DNA of 64,000 nucleotides from Serripes groenlandicus (GCA_031761405.1 JASEVX010000003.1:148090555-148154554); one strand, 5' to 3'. Positions 52,271 through 63,069 are shown, counted from the stretch's first letter. Numbers and translations: made by a program. The notes: generated by a model from the sequence alone, not told the origin.

Positions 52271-52320
52271 TCACGTGACTTCAAACTCACTATGACTATG
52301 GCAGCCTCTGCGCATGCGCA
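52271..52320. promoter_or_regulatory. TCACGTGAC and TGCGCATGCGCA motif pair
   Basis: TCACGTGAC (E-box/USF type) at 52271-52279 and a perfect NRF-1 palindrome TGCGCATGCGCA at 52309-52320. The second lies within ATGGCAGCCTCTGCGCATGC (52298 on), an ATG with A at -3. Core-A repeat begins about 15 bp beyond, so any exon is cut off. Promoter-like, but no transcript is demonstrable. Confidence 0.3.
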
Positions 52321-52334
52321 AGTCTACCAAAAAG

Positions 52335-52612
52335 CTTTAAAAAAAAATCTCCTCCCTAACCGGTTGGCCGATTTTCAAATAATTTTGTAGAAATGTTCTA
52401 TCAGATTCCTACAATTCATGTTAATTGGTCGGTAAACATAGCCGTCAGGGGGCGGGGCTGTTTTGCATTGTATGGCTATAGTAAAAACTACTTCTTCTCT
52501 GAAAGTATATTACCTATTTCCAAATAATTGTGTTGAAATGTTCCTTGGTGACCTTCTATAAGATTCGTTCAAGCCATGTTGATTGGTTAAAACACATGGC
52601 CGCCAGAACAAT
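52335..52612 (+). repeat. Core-A fragment without caps
   Basis: AATCTCCTCCCTAACCGGTT, GTAGAAATGTTCTATCAGAT, a GTCAGGGGGCGGGGCTG block at 52445 and a second part-unit to 52612. A 27-bp AGAACAATAAGCAATCAGA direct duplication follows at 52604-52650. Confidence 0.6.
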
Positions 52613-52650
52613 AAGCAATCAGATTTAAGAAAGAACAATAAGCAATCAGA

Positions 52651-53462
52651 CATGTTTCACATCGTGTAGTGCACATCGAGAGAATGCTTGATATGAAGTT
52701 GCATCACAACTGACGCCGCGTTTACAGAGGAGAAGTCTTTTGAAGCCAAACGTTGTTTAACAGATTCACTCGAGCAACAGTACAAAACTGATTGGCAAGC
52801 TTTCAGCCAGTAGAACTAAAATGATTCTGTACTTAAGTATCAAACCATGTGTATTCAGATATGCCTAACAGAGAAGTCGCTAAGTGCTAGTTGTGCCTAT
52901 CGTGTTTTATAAGAACATTTCACCCCCTGGTATATCTCAAAATATTTCAAAGTTCATAAGAAGCATTGGACAATAAGCACTCCCTGAGTTATTAACATGT
53001 AATTGCAGTTATGTTAAATCAATTTACATTTAAAGTCAAACAAGTCTAGAGTGGAAGATAAATCCACACTGGTATTAATACATCTAAGAATGTATCCGTT
53101 ACTTGGTACAGACTTGGGTAGCAGATAAAAGTTTCCCTCAATGTGTTCTACTTTTTGTTACCAATAACACTTTTATTTCTTTATGTTTCGCATTATTTTG
53201 GTAAATTATTATCAACAAGGAAGACTTTTCGATGAAACGATTTTTAAAGTTATTTTTGCGTGGCCATGTTTTAGACGAAACCAAATTAGTCTAACAATCC
53301 TTGCAGATAGTTACTTAAAGAATATTTGTACCAAATAACTTTAAATCGGTCAATTGTTTGTGACAATAATTTTGAACTATAGTTATATATAACGAAAGTA
53401 AGCCAGCCCAAATGACCATCCTTTTGATAATAATCGCTACGGTAGATTTGTAGAATATGAGC
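52651..53462. other. No feature seen
   Basis: Unique intergenic DNA. I found no coding frame, hairpin or repeat of note. Confidence 0.35.
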
Positions 53463-53530
53463 ACTTGTTTACCTGCTAGCTTTGTCTGCACTGAACACTT
53501 GTTTACCTGCTAGCTTTGTCTGCACTGAAC
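53463..53530. repeat. Exact 34-bp tandem duplication
   Basis: ACTTGTTTACCTGCTAGCTT plus TGTCTGCACTGAAC occurs twice without a mismatch. It seems a recent local duplication about 200 bp from the Harbinger element. Beyond it, 53670-53718 has the inverted GGATCAGTCTGCGCG / CTGCGCAGGCTGATC pair of another dispersed repeat. Confidence 0.75.
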
Positions 53531-53852
53531 ATTAAAGTTGCATTATTACATAATCGAGCCGTCCCACGAGAAAACCAACACTGTGGACTCCGATAGACAC
53601 TTTTCGCCTCCTGTGGATTTCTGTTTCAGGAAAAATTACTCTATACCTCGATCCCTATGAGACGGAATGCGTCGGCCCGGATCAGTCTGCGCGGACTGCG
53701 CAGGCTGATCTGATCGATACATTATACCCCGTTCACACATAGACGCCGCTTCTACTACGATGGAAAAGTGGCCGAGAGCGTGGCCAATCGGGGCCAAACT
53801 TGGGAGGGTCTCCATGAGCGTGGTTTGGTCGGGAAGCTGCACGATCTCCCCA

Positions 53853-53953
53853 CGCTTATTTTGAACTGCACACAATAAGCGTAGCCGGGTCGTGGCCAAC
53901 AAATAGCGGGGCAAAGAATTAGTGAGATAAGGGCGTAGTGGAACGCCCTTATC
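53853..53953. repeat. Subterminal hairpins of the Harbinger element
   Basis: GATAAGGGCG (53926-53935) pairs exactly with CGCCCTTATC (53944-53953). CGCTTATT (53853-53860) pairs with AATAAGCG (53874-53881). AGCGTGG (53818) can also pair with CCACGCT (about 53850). Further in, GGATAGAAGTTAC (54158-54170) and GTAACTTCTATCC (54204-54216) are exact inverted repeats. Confidence 0.7.
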
Positions 53954-54495
53954 GTACAAGCAGCGTGGTCGTAATAAAAACGCAGTACCATCGGCAAGTT
54001 GTTTCTCTCTAAAACCAATTAAATTCTGGGTGGGTTTAGGTAAAGCAAAACAAAATCGATTTAACGATTTGAAAGTAAAGCTGATGAAGTTATATATGAC
54101 TTGTTCCTAGAAGCTACACCCAGGCAGCCAGATTATATGCCGGGCAACAACCACATCGGATAGAAGTTACTTTGACGTTTCTACATTATGTACAAAATTC
54201 TATGTAACTTCTATCCTGTGCAAAACAATACATACAATAACTCTAATTCTTACACACAAATAACAGTACTAAATAGACATTGCTAAATTCTTTAATGTCT
54301 TTCAAAGATCACAATTGAATATGTATTGGTACTCGTAACACTCACAACACAAACACCATTTTACGTTAAAGTCACAAATGATAATTGACAAAACTTTATT
54401 TTACTGCAAACACATCTGTATTTGTTATAACTTGTTTCAAACAGACATAAACATATATATGCACAACATTGCACATTACGCTAACTACTGAGGAA

Positions 54496-55720
54496 TCATT
54501 CAGTCTCGCCATGGCACCGATCCAGCTGGACTGTTGAAATAAAGTTGTTCTCTCTGTCTCTTCCCAGCGTTGTTGGCTCTATTTGGCACCCAGGCATCTG
54601 TATCTCGTGCATGTTGGCTTCTTTTCTCCAGTCACCAGGCACCAGATTGTGATCTTCATCCTCGAACATTTTGTAGAGCAGGGTAGCACAACACTCTACA
54701 ATGTATTGTATCAACCTTAGAACTTACTGCATGGTGGTGAGTAATACATGCCATCTCTGTGCCAAGATGCCAAAGGTATTTTCAATCACACGAAGACCCC
54801 TTGATATTCTGTAGCTGGTGATTAAAATGCTCTCTGGTTAGACCTCTTTGGGAATAAGGCTTCATCAAATATGTCCTCAAACCAAATGCATCATCTACCA
54901 GAATAAAGTAGGATGTTTTGGCTCGATGTCATAAGGCAATGGGTCTGGCGCTGGAAATCCAATCGCTCTATCTTCCAGGCATTGCTTCAGCTCAGATTCG
55001 TTGAATATTTGAACATCAGACATGGAGCCAAGGCCACCACAGTTCAGATGAACTTGTAATCAGCATCAGCCAGCGCTAGCAGCACCACAGAGAAGAAGCC
55101 CGTGTAAGCATGGATGGTACCAAGATCCACTGTTCGGAGGACATCTGATGGCCACGTGCTTCGCATCCAGGGCACCACATGCATGTGGCACATTCCATCT
55201 GTTCTTGTACTCCTCTGCGGCTCCATTATTCTGGAGTAGTTGGACACTTGATCACCTCATCCTGATACTCCTCAATAATGGCCTGGCAAACCTCAGGTAT
55301 GAGTAAGGTATTGGTATGCTGGGCCACTCTGAAATTATACATGAGGCTGGGTTACTTGTCTCCTGAAGCGAGATGTCTGATGGGGATGACCAGCTTCATG
55401 CCTAGTACTATAGCCTTTCTCCAGCCTGTATCTTTCTTCTGGAGTCTAGGACCAACTCTTCGGCGCAGCTCATCGAACATTTCTGGTTGCATCCTCAAGA
55501 AGTTGAAAAAGGAAGTGGTATCTTCCATTCTGAGTTCTCTCAGCAATCTGTCATAATGCCCAAACTGGAGCCTCCTGTCTGCAGCCAGCCACGGTCTTAC
55601 CCAGTATCTTTTTGGTCTCCTCCTCCTCCTCTGTATTACCTCTTTCATCTGGATTTCAACCAGCATCTGTTCTTGTTGGAGCAGAGCCAGTTGAATTAAA
55701 TCACCATCAGGTCCGTTCAT
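54496..55720 (-). pseudogene. HARBI1-like DDE transposase, decayed
   Basis: Minus strand from ATG at 55720. The first 122 codons are intact: RRRRRPKRYWVRPWL, then HYDRLLRELRMED and FFNFLRMQPEMFDELRRRVG, the N-terminal segment of HARBI1/PIF nucleases. A stop (55352-55354) follows GDK where the family has Tyr. Then SLMYNFRVAQHT and CQAIIEEYQDEV lead to a second stop at 55226-55228 and several frameshifts. All three catalytic neighbourhoods can still be read in different frames: [15 protein letters not shown] (first Asp), [15 protein letters not shown] (second Asp) and [15 protein letters not shown] (Glu). The C-terminal HNLVPGDWR resembles family tails. The ends are intact and the protein is dead, so it could move only if supplied in trans. 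Confidence 0.9.
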
Positions 55721-56302
55721 CTTCGAAATTGGGAAAGAACTGAAGAAATGCTCGAACCCCCGATTTATATAGACATCGCCAAAAATCGTTCTAGAAGCGT
55801 AATATAGTCAGCACCAGCGTAGCGACATCGTCCTACAGTCTTCTAGGTCTGTGTAACAACATAGTATAGTCCGGTACCTCGTAGCGGCAACGTAGTAGAA
55901 ACGACCGCTTGGTCGGCATTGGTCTGGGTGTAATCGTAATGGCAGCGAGTCAGCAGCGCTTTTGACGTAGAAGCATCTCAGTACAGTCGTGATGTAGTAT
56001 TTAATTTGCTAAATTGCCGGATTTTAACTGTTTCAGATCGGAGTGATTGGCATGGTCTTCGTAGGGTCGCAGAGATGTGTGAACGGGGTATTACGCAGAG
56101 GTCGTAATGTTGGTTTTCTCGCGGAACGGCTCATATGATAAAAAGAAACCTGAGTTAAAGGATACATTTGTAAAAAGTAAAGGCTCTACGCAGGGAAGTG
56201 TCTCGACTCTCACGAGATAGTTTAAACTTATTCATTTTACATCGATTACGAAACAAGCTTTCAGCTTATATTAATCACGCTCGATGTCTGCTTCCTGGAA
56301 GA

Positions 56303-56385
56303 TCCCAAAGGCAGAACCCGCTTGATTCCAACCCGGGACATTTGGTACGAGAGGCCGACGCTCTACCTCTGCACCACCGTCTTCC
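56303..56385 (-). repeat. tRNA-like repeat (box A/box B), minus strand
   Basis: In reverse, GGTGGTGCAGAGGTAGAGCG resembles a D-arm/box A and CCCGGGTTGGAATCAAGCGG a T-arm. The anticodon region and acceptor pairing are poor. It is probably a SINE head or tRNA pseudogene. Confidence 0.4.
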
Positions 56386-56689
56386 ACTAACATGTGAGTT
56401 AATGTCGAGGGTACACATATTTAGAATTGTTTAGTACGGTGATCAGGCTGACTACTAAATGTTAACACATTGCATCATCTCATGCTTTCCGCTGACCGAT
56501 GGAGAGACATATATTGGACCCTGTGATTAATCAGGTAAGTTGCAAAGCTTTACTGATCAGTTACTGTACATTCAATTTAAATTTCATTATTACAAGAACA
56601 AAAGCGTGAGGTTCATAGACATAAGCCGTCCACAGGGAGACGCGTTTATTGGCAGTCGACATACATAATTATAAACATATTATAGGTTA

Positions 56690-56845
56690 TTGACCCTGTA
56701 CTGTGACATCATCGTAATATCAAGTTCTTGGGTTGTACGTTCGCCAAAGAACGAGGTCCTACGATGATTTCACAGTACTGGGTCAATAACCGTTTTATTG
56801 CAACGATGATTTCACAGTACAGGGTCAATAACCGTTTTATTGCAT
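56690..56845. mobile_element. Foldback MITE with one arm duplicated
   Basis: GGTTATTGACCCTGTACTGT (56695) is the reverse complement of ACAGTACAGGGTCAATAACC (about 56811-56832), allowing a ~30-bp stem. The right arm with its CGTTTTATTGCA flank occurs twice in tandem (56762-56801 and 56803-56842). Confidence 0.65.
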
Positions 56846-57171
56846 AATTTCATATTGTAAACTATTTGGTTAACACTGGATTTTTTTATCTAGAGTTGAT
56901 AAATCTGCTTCCGGAATCGAAACATAAGTAGTCATTGTGTTGCGAATGTTGTTTGAAAAGTTGAATTGTAACGGTGACGTTATTGTTTTAAATAACGTCA
57001 TGATCGTGCATGACCAACATTTTAGACGCGCGTGCCATGTAACAGTATACTGTATATCCGGTCAAAGACGTACTGTTAGCATGAGACAGTAAGAAATTGT
57101 CCATGATCAGTATATGAGAATATAACATTACAAAGTCACGTGAGGTAAATAATGATATTTAGGTCAGCTAC

Positions 57172-57362
57172 TTACATAAAAAAGTAGTCCCAAGCATGTT
57201 AATTATGCGGAGTTTTCGCACGTCCTTATTTACGGTCATAAACGAAAAATCATGACCACTTTCTTCTTGTAACGGAACAATATGAAAGTCTGCAATAATA
57301 CTCGATCATGAAATGCGAAAATTCCGCATAATTAACATACTAGGGACTTCTTTTTTATGTAA
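57172..57362. mobile_element. 191-bp MITE with ~48-bp TIRs
   Basis: TTACATAAAAAAGTAGTCCC continuing through GCATGTTAATTATGCGGAGT is mirrored by TCCGCATAATTAACATACTA continuing to GGGACTTCTTTTTTATGTAA. The arms differ at a few positions. Ends beginning TTA suggest a 3-bp TTA duplication (possibly Harbinger-derived), but the TIR differs from that of the element at 53725. Confidence 0.72.
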
Positions 57363-57934
57363 ACAAAAAAAATGCAAGCCCGGCAACGTCAACCCAAGAA
57401 CTAGTCTGAAGTTCCTTCCCCTTATTACTATGTAAAGGGTCAGGCACAAACCAAATAATGGCGGAACCCAATGGACTATCAGGTAATATCTAAATTTACT
57501 ATTTTGTTCACCATCGGGATAATAATTCATGTATCTTATTAAAATAAGGTCATAAATTGATTCCATGTTTTCATTTTATGATGCTTTGTTCTGTTTGGAA
57601 GAAAATTATTTGTTATCGAGTAGTATAGTTTTCGGATAGATGAAAATGTATTTGAAACTCGGATACACAGGATCTCATTAGAAATAAATGTTTTTATCTT
57701 TATGGGATGTATGTCATTTTAGAAATGTTCAAATGTTTCCTTTATTATAAGTTTTAGTAGTCCCTGATTTAGGCAATATAGGCTCTATTTTGAAAAAAAT
57801 TACTATAAAAGATGTAAATGTTTTAAAACTGTTTATTAAATTTCTCAAGTCAAATGAGTTTCTATTGTCAATTAGATCCAGATCAGCCTGCAAAGATAAT
57901 GCTGATCAAGATCTAGATTGTTTACTTCACACAT
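57363..57934. other. No gene supported
   Basis: Unique DNA. A GATC-rich dispersed-repeat scrap (CCAGATCAGCCTGCAAAGAT, CTGATCAAGATCTAGATTG) lies at 57878-57920. Confidence 0.35.
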
Positions 57935-58163
57935 TCCAGCATAAAACAAATATGCAGAAGATGACTGAAAACATCTTGAAGATCTCTAGAAATGACAGTA
58001 TAATTACTGTAAAAAGTTGAAAACATTGTGACAAAAGGAGAAATTGCTTTTCAAAAGTCGTCTGCTGCAGAGAAAACACAGATGTGCAATTTGATTTGCA
58101 ATTATAATCAAAGACAAACATGTATTCATTAAGTGAAGGTTTAATCTGTATGGGAAAGGGTCA
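57935..58163 (+). mobile_element. TTAA-MITE with a scrambled right half
   Basis: CAGCATAAAACAAATATGCA and AAAACATCTTGAAGATCTC on the left. AGGAGAAATTGC jumps directly to GTCGTCTGCTGCAGAGAAAA, then non-family DNA, then GTATGGGAAAGGGTCAA. Confidence 0.5.
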
Positions 58164-58177
58164 ACATATGGTTAACT

Positions 58178-58389
58178 TAACACTTTCCCACATACTGCAA
58201 ATATGCAGTGGACGACTTTGAAAACAGTTTGGCAAATATCTCTGTAAATAAAAATTTGATAATTGAATAGAGTTGACAACATTGTGACAAAAGGAGAATT
58301 ATAAGTAATTTCTCCATTTATCACATTGTTTTTAAAAGTTGACGGCTGCATATGCATCAGAATGTGTCTACAAGTAGGAAAGGATTAAA
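58178..58389 (+). mobile_element. TTAA-MITE, plus orientation
   Basis: TTAACACTTTCCCACATACT, GCAGTGGACGACTTTGAAAA, a reduced centre, and a right end CAAGTAGGAAAGGATTAA. Confidence 0.65.
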
Positions 58390-59204
58390 AGGAAAGCATT
58401 CTATAAATAGCAATATAACAGTCGGTACAATTTGGCTGCTGTTTTTTTTTTAAATGTATCGTTTTGTTTACAGGGTGACAAAGTCTCCTATGCCCTATCA
58501 GAGTACTGCAATTAATACCGTATGACACTACCAGAATTAATATGCTAACAAGCTAGTGTAAGTAATATGTGAACAGTGTACATCTTGATCAGACTGTGAA
58601 GATGCACAGTCTAATCTAAATCTTTAATACTGTTCTCAAAAGCCAACTTGTACATGTTGTCATGCACAGGCTCATATCATGTATAAAACATGTACAATAA
58701 AATGTGTGGCACTCAGAAACATCATATATTTTTATAAGTTAATGAATAGGTTATGAAATTTCAATCTGCCTAAACTGAACACAAATAGAAAGTGAGGAAG
58801 CATGGAGTTAATCGTTTAAGCATTTACATGTATCCTGATAATATTTATTAATAATTTCTGACTGTGTACTAAACTAGAGTTATAGCATGTTTTATAGGAC
58901 ATGTGAAACAAGTTTAGATCCAGATCACATATGTGTATTCTGATCATGATCTGTATTGGTTGCTAATATATGTATATTTTCTTTTCAATTGAACAATAAA
59001 GATCCTTATTCGGATGAACGGACCAGTTATTCAGAGCCAGATGAGCCTATACTCACTTGTGTACGACATACATAGTATGCTCATGATCTACATTGTTCAC
59101 TTTGTGAACAGAAATAATATGATAAATGTTTAAGCCAAAAGTTCAGATACTGAGCAGATTGCACATTCAGTTATGTCCATGCAGAATGTTATTTAAATCC
59201 AGGG
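58390..59204. repeat. GATC-rich dispersed repeat copies; no gene
   Basis: Copies near 58560-58700 (ACATCTTGATCAGACTGTGA, GTACATGTTGTCATGCACAG) and 58915-59110 (GATCATGATCTGTATTGG, GCTCATGATCTACATTGTTC) resemble those at 2080 and 60715. No coding potential was recognised. Confidence 0.4.
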
Positions 59205-59455
59205 GTTGTGATTTCGAATCCCAGCTCGACCAACATTCTTTCCGACGTTTGACAAAAGTCACCATGACCTGCGTCATTCGTCTTTCACCAATGGGCTGTT
59301 AACAGTCTATATGGAAAAGTAGCCAGTTGCTTGGAAAGTATGTTGTGTGGTGTACTGGTGTGGGAAAACCAGGAAACGCATGAGTATGGGAACTGGTCGC
59401 CGTGATATGACTGAAAAATTGTTGAAAACGGCGTTAAACCCCAATCAATCAATCC
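59205..59455 (+). mobile_element. SINE with TTGAAAACGGCG tail
   Basis: A box-B-like GGTTGTGATTTCGAATCCC starts the readable part. The tail GTGATATGACTGAAAAATTG, TTGAAAACGGCGTTAAACCC, CAATCAATCAATCC is shared with the reversed scrap at 40772 and the worn one at 1405-1480. The intervening body differs from the 36610 SINE. Confidence 0.55.
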
Positions 59456-59683
59456 AAGAGGTAGGGAGGACCGGCAGATCAAGTGGTGAAGCTGATGCCA
59501 TTTTATACTACAACAAAGCCTAGTATGAAAAAAGATATGAAGGAATATTGTCCTAATAATGTTACATGTCGGCGGAGAACAATAAATAGTTACCTTGGTT
59601 TTGAAACCGTTAAAACACCACATAACTGCTGTGCACACAACACTTTGGACTTGAATGGGATTTCAATAATTTGTCTATGAAGT

Positions 59684-59740
59684 CAGGCGCGTAGCTGACT
59701 GTACGCAAAATACGCAGCTGCGTACACATTGTCTCCAGGA
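59684..59740 (+). mobile_element. Candidate left end of the hAT element
   Basis: CAGGCGCGTAGCTGACTGTA followed by CGCAAAATACGCAGCTGCGT has the CAG start and internal short repeats expected of a hAT terminus, 350 bp upstream of the transposase ATG. The right end is outside the window, so the pairing and 8-bp target duplication cannot be confirmed. Confidence 0.45.
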
Positions 59741-60032
59741 CTCAAATTTTAAAAAGTTCAAATCTGCAATAAAAATTTGACATGTGGTAGGGGTAAGTAT
59801 AAAATAACCAAACTGACTTGAGGGATTTGACGAAAAATTACAAATGCAACACAATTATTTATACTATCTCAAAATTGCGATCAACCATGTCTATACCTCA
59901 TGTAGATATCGATTAGATCTTTTTTTTAGAATATATGACAAAGCTATTTTTAGAAACGGGTTTAATTCAAATGCCTTCCAGTTTGTTTTAACTTATCTCC
60001 CTTCAAAAAGTACTACGTCCGCGAAATTTAAA

Positions 60033-60166
60033 ATGGCTGAAGTTAAAACCACCGCTCCACCTTATCCGGACATTTTGCTTGAAGACACCGTGATCAATGA
60101 CGAAATCAGATATAATGTGATGACAAAGCAGTGGAAAGATGTTCATCTGTTCAAATTTCCATCAAG
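60033..60166 (+). pseudogene. hAT transposase-like gene, exon 1
   Basis: ATG in a good context (AAAATGG) opens 44 codons plus two bases, ending ATCAAG|GTAAGA. The translation begins MAEVKTTAPPYPDILLED and ends DVHLFKFPS. The two leftover bases join the exon at 61237 to make Arg, in frame with the zinc-finger sequence that follows. This N-terminal piece has no known domain. It precedes a TTF-type zinc finger as in ZMYM1/6-like proteins. It is itself intact; the gene is broken in exon 2. Confidence 0.65.
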
Positions 60167-60584
60167 GTAAGACAACATAAATTAATGAACAATTAAATTA
60201 ATATTATACATAATAACATAACGAAGGTCACGTCAAAACCGGAGGCTAAGCATGTAATTCATGACAAAGTTAAACTGAACTACAATAAGCTAGGCTATTG
60301 ACAATTTCAAAGCTAGCAGTATGTTTTAGTTGGCGACTTGAAGACTTTGTGTAAAAAGAACATTGGTATTTGCATGTGTTTTTAAAAAGAAAATTGTTTT
60401 ATGTCGTTTCACAATGTCTTTTAACATGAATACTGATTTGCATATAAATGTCATATATTCAACAATTTCCATATTCAAAATCTGCACTTACACTTCCTTT
60501 TAAAGTTTATTTACTGACTTTCTAAATTAATTAAAATAAGTAATAAAGAAAGAGATGAAAAATTAAAAAAAAAAGTACCACTTT

Positions 60585-60650
60585 CGGGAATCGATCCTTG
60601 GACCGTTTACATCTGAAGCGACATGCAAAACCATTTCACTATTTAAATAA
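60585..60650 (-). repeat. tRNA-like sequence in the hAT intron, minus strand
   Basis: In reverse, TAGTGAAATGGTTTTGCATG (D-arm-like) and AAGGATCGATTCCCG (T-arm/box B) are correctly ordered. The acceptor and anticodon stems are poor, so a decayed tRNA-derived repeat is more likely than a tRNA. Confidence 0.35.
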
Positions 60651-60941
60651 TTAACAAAATTAGTTTATTTTTAGTGCTTATAGTTTTTTATCATAGTATT
60701 ATGAATTCTATCAATTTGTGTAGATTTTGATCAGACTGAGGAAGAGAATGATCTGAATCCACACTTTTCAGAAGGGCCAATTTGTACATTTCCTCAAGCA
60801 CTATATCTACTATTTTTAATTATAAGCCTTTTTTCAAATACATGAAGGCTATATTTGATTTTAAGCCTATTGTGAGAAAAGAAGGTGATTATTTTCATTT
60901 TTAATGACGGTATTTTTAAGCGAGCACATGCATTTGTGTGT

Positions 60942-60962
60942 GTGGTGTGTGTGTCTCTCTCT

Positions 60963-60993
<31 letters not shown>

Positions 60994-61025
60994 GTTCTCT
61001 CTCTCTCTCTCTCTCTATCTCTCTT

Positions 61026-61120
<95 letters not shown>

Positions 61121-61177
61121 GTGGCCCCCCCCTCTCTCTCTCTCTCTCTCTGTGCCCCCCTCTTTCTCTCTCTCTGC
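60942..61177. repeat. (CT)n/(GTCT)n microsatellite in the hAT intron
   Basis: Nearly uninterrupted CT dinucleotides for about 140 bp, then GTCT repeats, C-tracts and more CT. All long frames here (RE/ER or SL repeats) are artefacts of the dinucleotide. The tract lies 60-295 bp before the exon-2 acceptor, as an enormous polypyrimidine run on the sense strand. Confidence 0.9.
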
Positions 61178-61236
61178 GGTAGACAAGCTGGGGCTCATCA
61201 ATAGTATTAACACCATTATACCTTATATCATTACAG

Positions 61237-62966
61237 ACTTATCGGATCAAGTTCAAGACGGCTCCAGCCTCATTGGTTTGTTTCCAATACCTGGTTAAGA
61301 TACTCTACCAGCCAGAACAGCGTGTATTGCGGCCCTTGTCGATTTTTTGGTCCACAAAGTGTTGAGTCACGGGAAAAGGCTTTCGGAGTCTCACCAATCA
61401 ATGACTGGCGTAACATGGGAAAACTGGTAACAAGACATGAGTTAACAAAGTCACACCAGAGTTCGCTTCTTGCAGCAGACAACTTCTTGAAAATAGCAGA
61501 AGGTAAAGCGAAGGGTATTTTGTGCAAACTGTCTGATGGGTATGACACTGTTGTCACTAAAAATAGACATTTATTAAAATGCATCATAGAAACAATAATT
61601 CTTTGTGGAAATCAGGGCTTAGCACTTAGAGGACACAGTGAAGACGATGGAAACTTCGTTCGATTGTTACACTATAGAAGTAGAGACAATCCGATTTTAC
61701 GAGATCACCTACTTAGAAAAGACTCTAAAAACAAATGCACGTCCCCTGAAATACAAAATGAAATCATTCTGATATGTGGAGAAATGATTGTAGATGACAT
61801 TGTGAAAGACTGCAACAAAAGTCCGTGTTTTGGATTCATAGCAGATGAGGCTACTGACTGTGCAACAATTGAACAAATGGCTTTGTGTGTCCGATTTTAT
61901 GACATAGATCAGTGCATCATCAGAGAAGATTTCATAGGTTTTGGGGAATGCGTCCGAACAACAGGCGAAGCTCTCACACATGGATTCCTTCAAACTCTAA
62001 CCGAAAAGGGAATTATTATTCAAAAAATGAGAGGAAAGGGGTATGATGGGGCTGCAAATATGAGCGGGAAGTATCGTGGTGTACAGGCTCGTGTTAAGCA
62101 GGTAGTCCCTGATGCTGTCTACACGCATTGCAAGGCACACAACTTAAACATTTGTATAATACATGCATGCAAGGAACCGCTTGTTCGGAACGTCATGGAT
62201 ACCATCCAAACAATAGCTTTTGCCTTTGATTACTCGGCTAAGCGATTGACGGCATTCAACGAGGCATTACATGATGACGAAATTGCCAGAGGTGAAATGG
62301 ATAACCGGACAAAGCTTAAGACACTGTGTGAAACGCGATGGGCATCTCGTGCAGACGCATTACTCACATTTAAGTCCTCCTTTACTACTGTATGTACAGC
62401 ATTAGCAACGCTTGCAGAAGATGGTGATGCAAAAGCCAGATCGTATCTCGCGTCAATATCGAAATTTGACTTTATTAGCTATTGAGCATGTTTTATCAGG
62501 TTTGGTAAATTTATCTGCCCTTTTACAGAAGAAGGACTGTGACCTGCTTGTAGCTGTTGAGGAGTCGAAGGTTGTTAAACAAATGATAAACTCTGAAAGA
62601 GACGACCCGGCAGTGTGGGACGCCCTCTTTGAAAGTGCATCAAACATAGCACAACAGATTGACGTGGAACCATCTTTTCCCAGAATAGTTCAAAGACAAC
62701 GTCACCGTCCAAATATAAATGCGGATGACGCGTATACATACGTATTGGAGGCAAAATATGTACTTGACATTCATTGACCATCTGTCGTCTGAATTGGATG
62801 AGCGTCTATTGAATGCAGAACCACGGTACGCAGCACGGTATCTTCTCCCAAAGAGACTACACTAACTTTCAGAAGAGCTGATAGATTCAATATACGACAC
62901 TTACAACCGAGATCTGGAGCTCACTAAAATGTTGTTTCATAGAGAAATTCAGAGATGGAAAACAAG
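61237..62966 (+). pseudogene. hAT transposase-like gene (TTF zinc finger, DUF4371), exon 2, broken
   Basis: The acceptor CATTACAG precedes the exon. In order: QPHWFVSNTWLRYSTSQNSV, then YCGPCRFF (zinc-finger Cys pair) and RHELTKSH (His pair); the DUF4371 phrases GLALRGHSEDDGNF and RDNPILRDHL; the RNase-H-fold strand FGFIADEATDC; GKGYDGAANMSGKYRGVQAR; CKAHNLNI; and LCETRWASR. The frame is lost near 62470-62480 (a +1 shift before IEHVLSGLV) and shifts again near 62742 (before YWRQNMYLTFIDHL). It then meets TAA at 62863-62865, after which ELIDSIYDTYNRDLEL and REIQRWKT continue. The donor AAG|GTAGAT (62966/62967) matches the next exon in phase. It resembles zinc finger MYM-type protein 1-like predictions common in invertebrates. 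Three lesions argue that this copy is dead. Confidence 0.88.
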
Positions 62967-63069
62967 GTAGATACAAACATGTTTATAGACCTAACGAACT
63001 TGGGTATATGCAGGTCATGAACACGCAGATTCATTACAGTTAATGTAAATTAATTTGCGTGTTGTCAGA

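Larger units (their letters stand above)
53725..56090 (-). mobile_element. Complete PIF/Harbinger DNA transposon
   Basis: The terminal inverted repeats are TACCCCGTTCACACAT (53725-53740) and its exact reverse complement (56075-56090), each flanked by TTA (53722-53724 and 56091-56093), the 3-bp target of this superfamily. The element is 2,366 bp with a minus-strand transposase remnant. The region between the transposase stop and the left end (53741-54495) has no second gene of the Myb/SANT type that autonomous members carry. It does contain several strong hairpins. Confidence 0.9.

Noticed and set aside
53636..54018. Second Harbinger gene (Myb/SANT-like) at the left end
   Set aside because: The minus-strand frames here run through the TIR and several hairpins and show no trihelix Trp pattern. 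I read the region as non-coding subterminal DNA.
60794..61298. Open frames rich in RE/ER or SL on both strands
   Set aside because: They are translations of the (CT)n microsatellite in the hAT intron.
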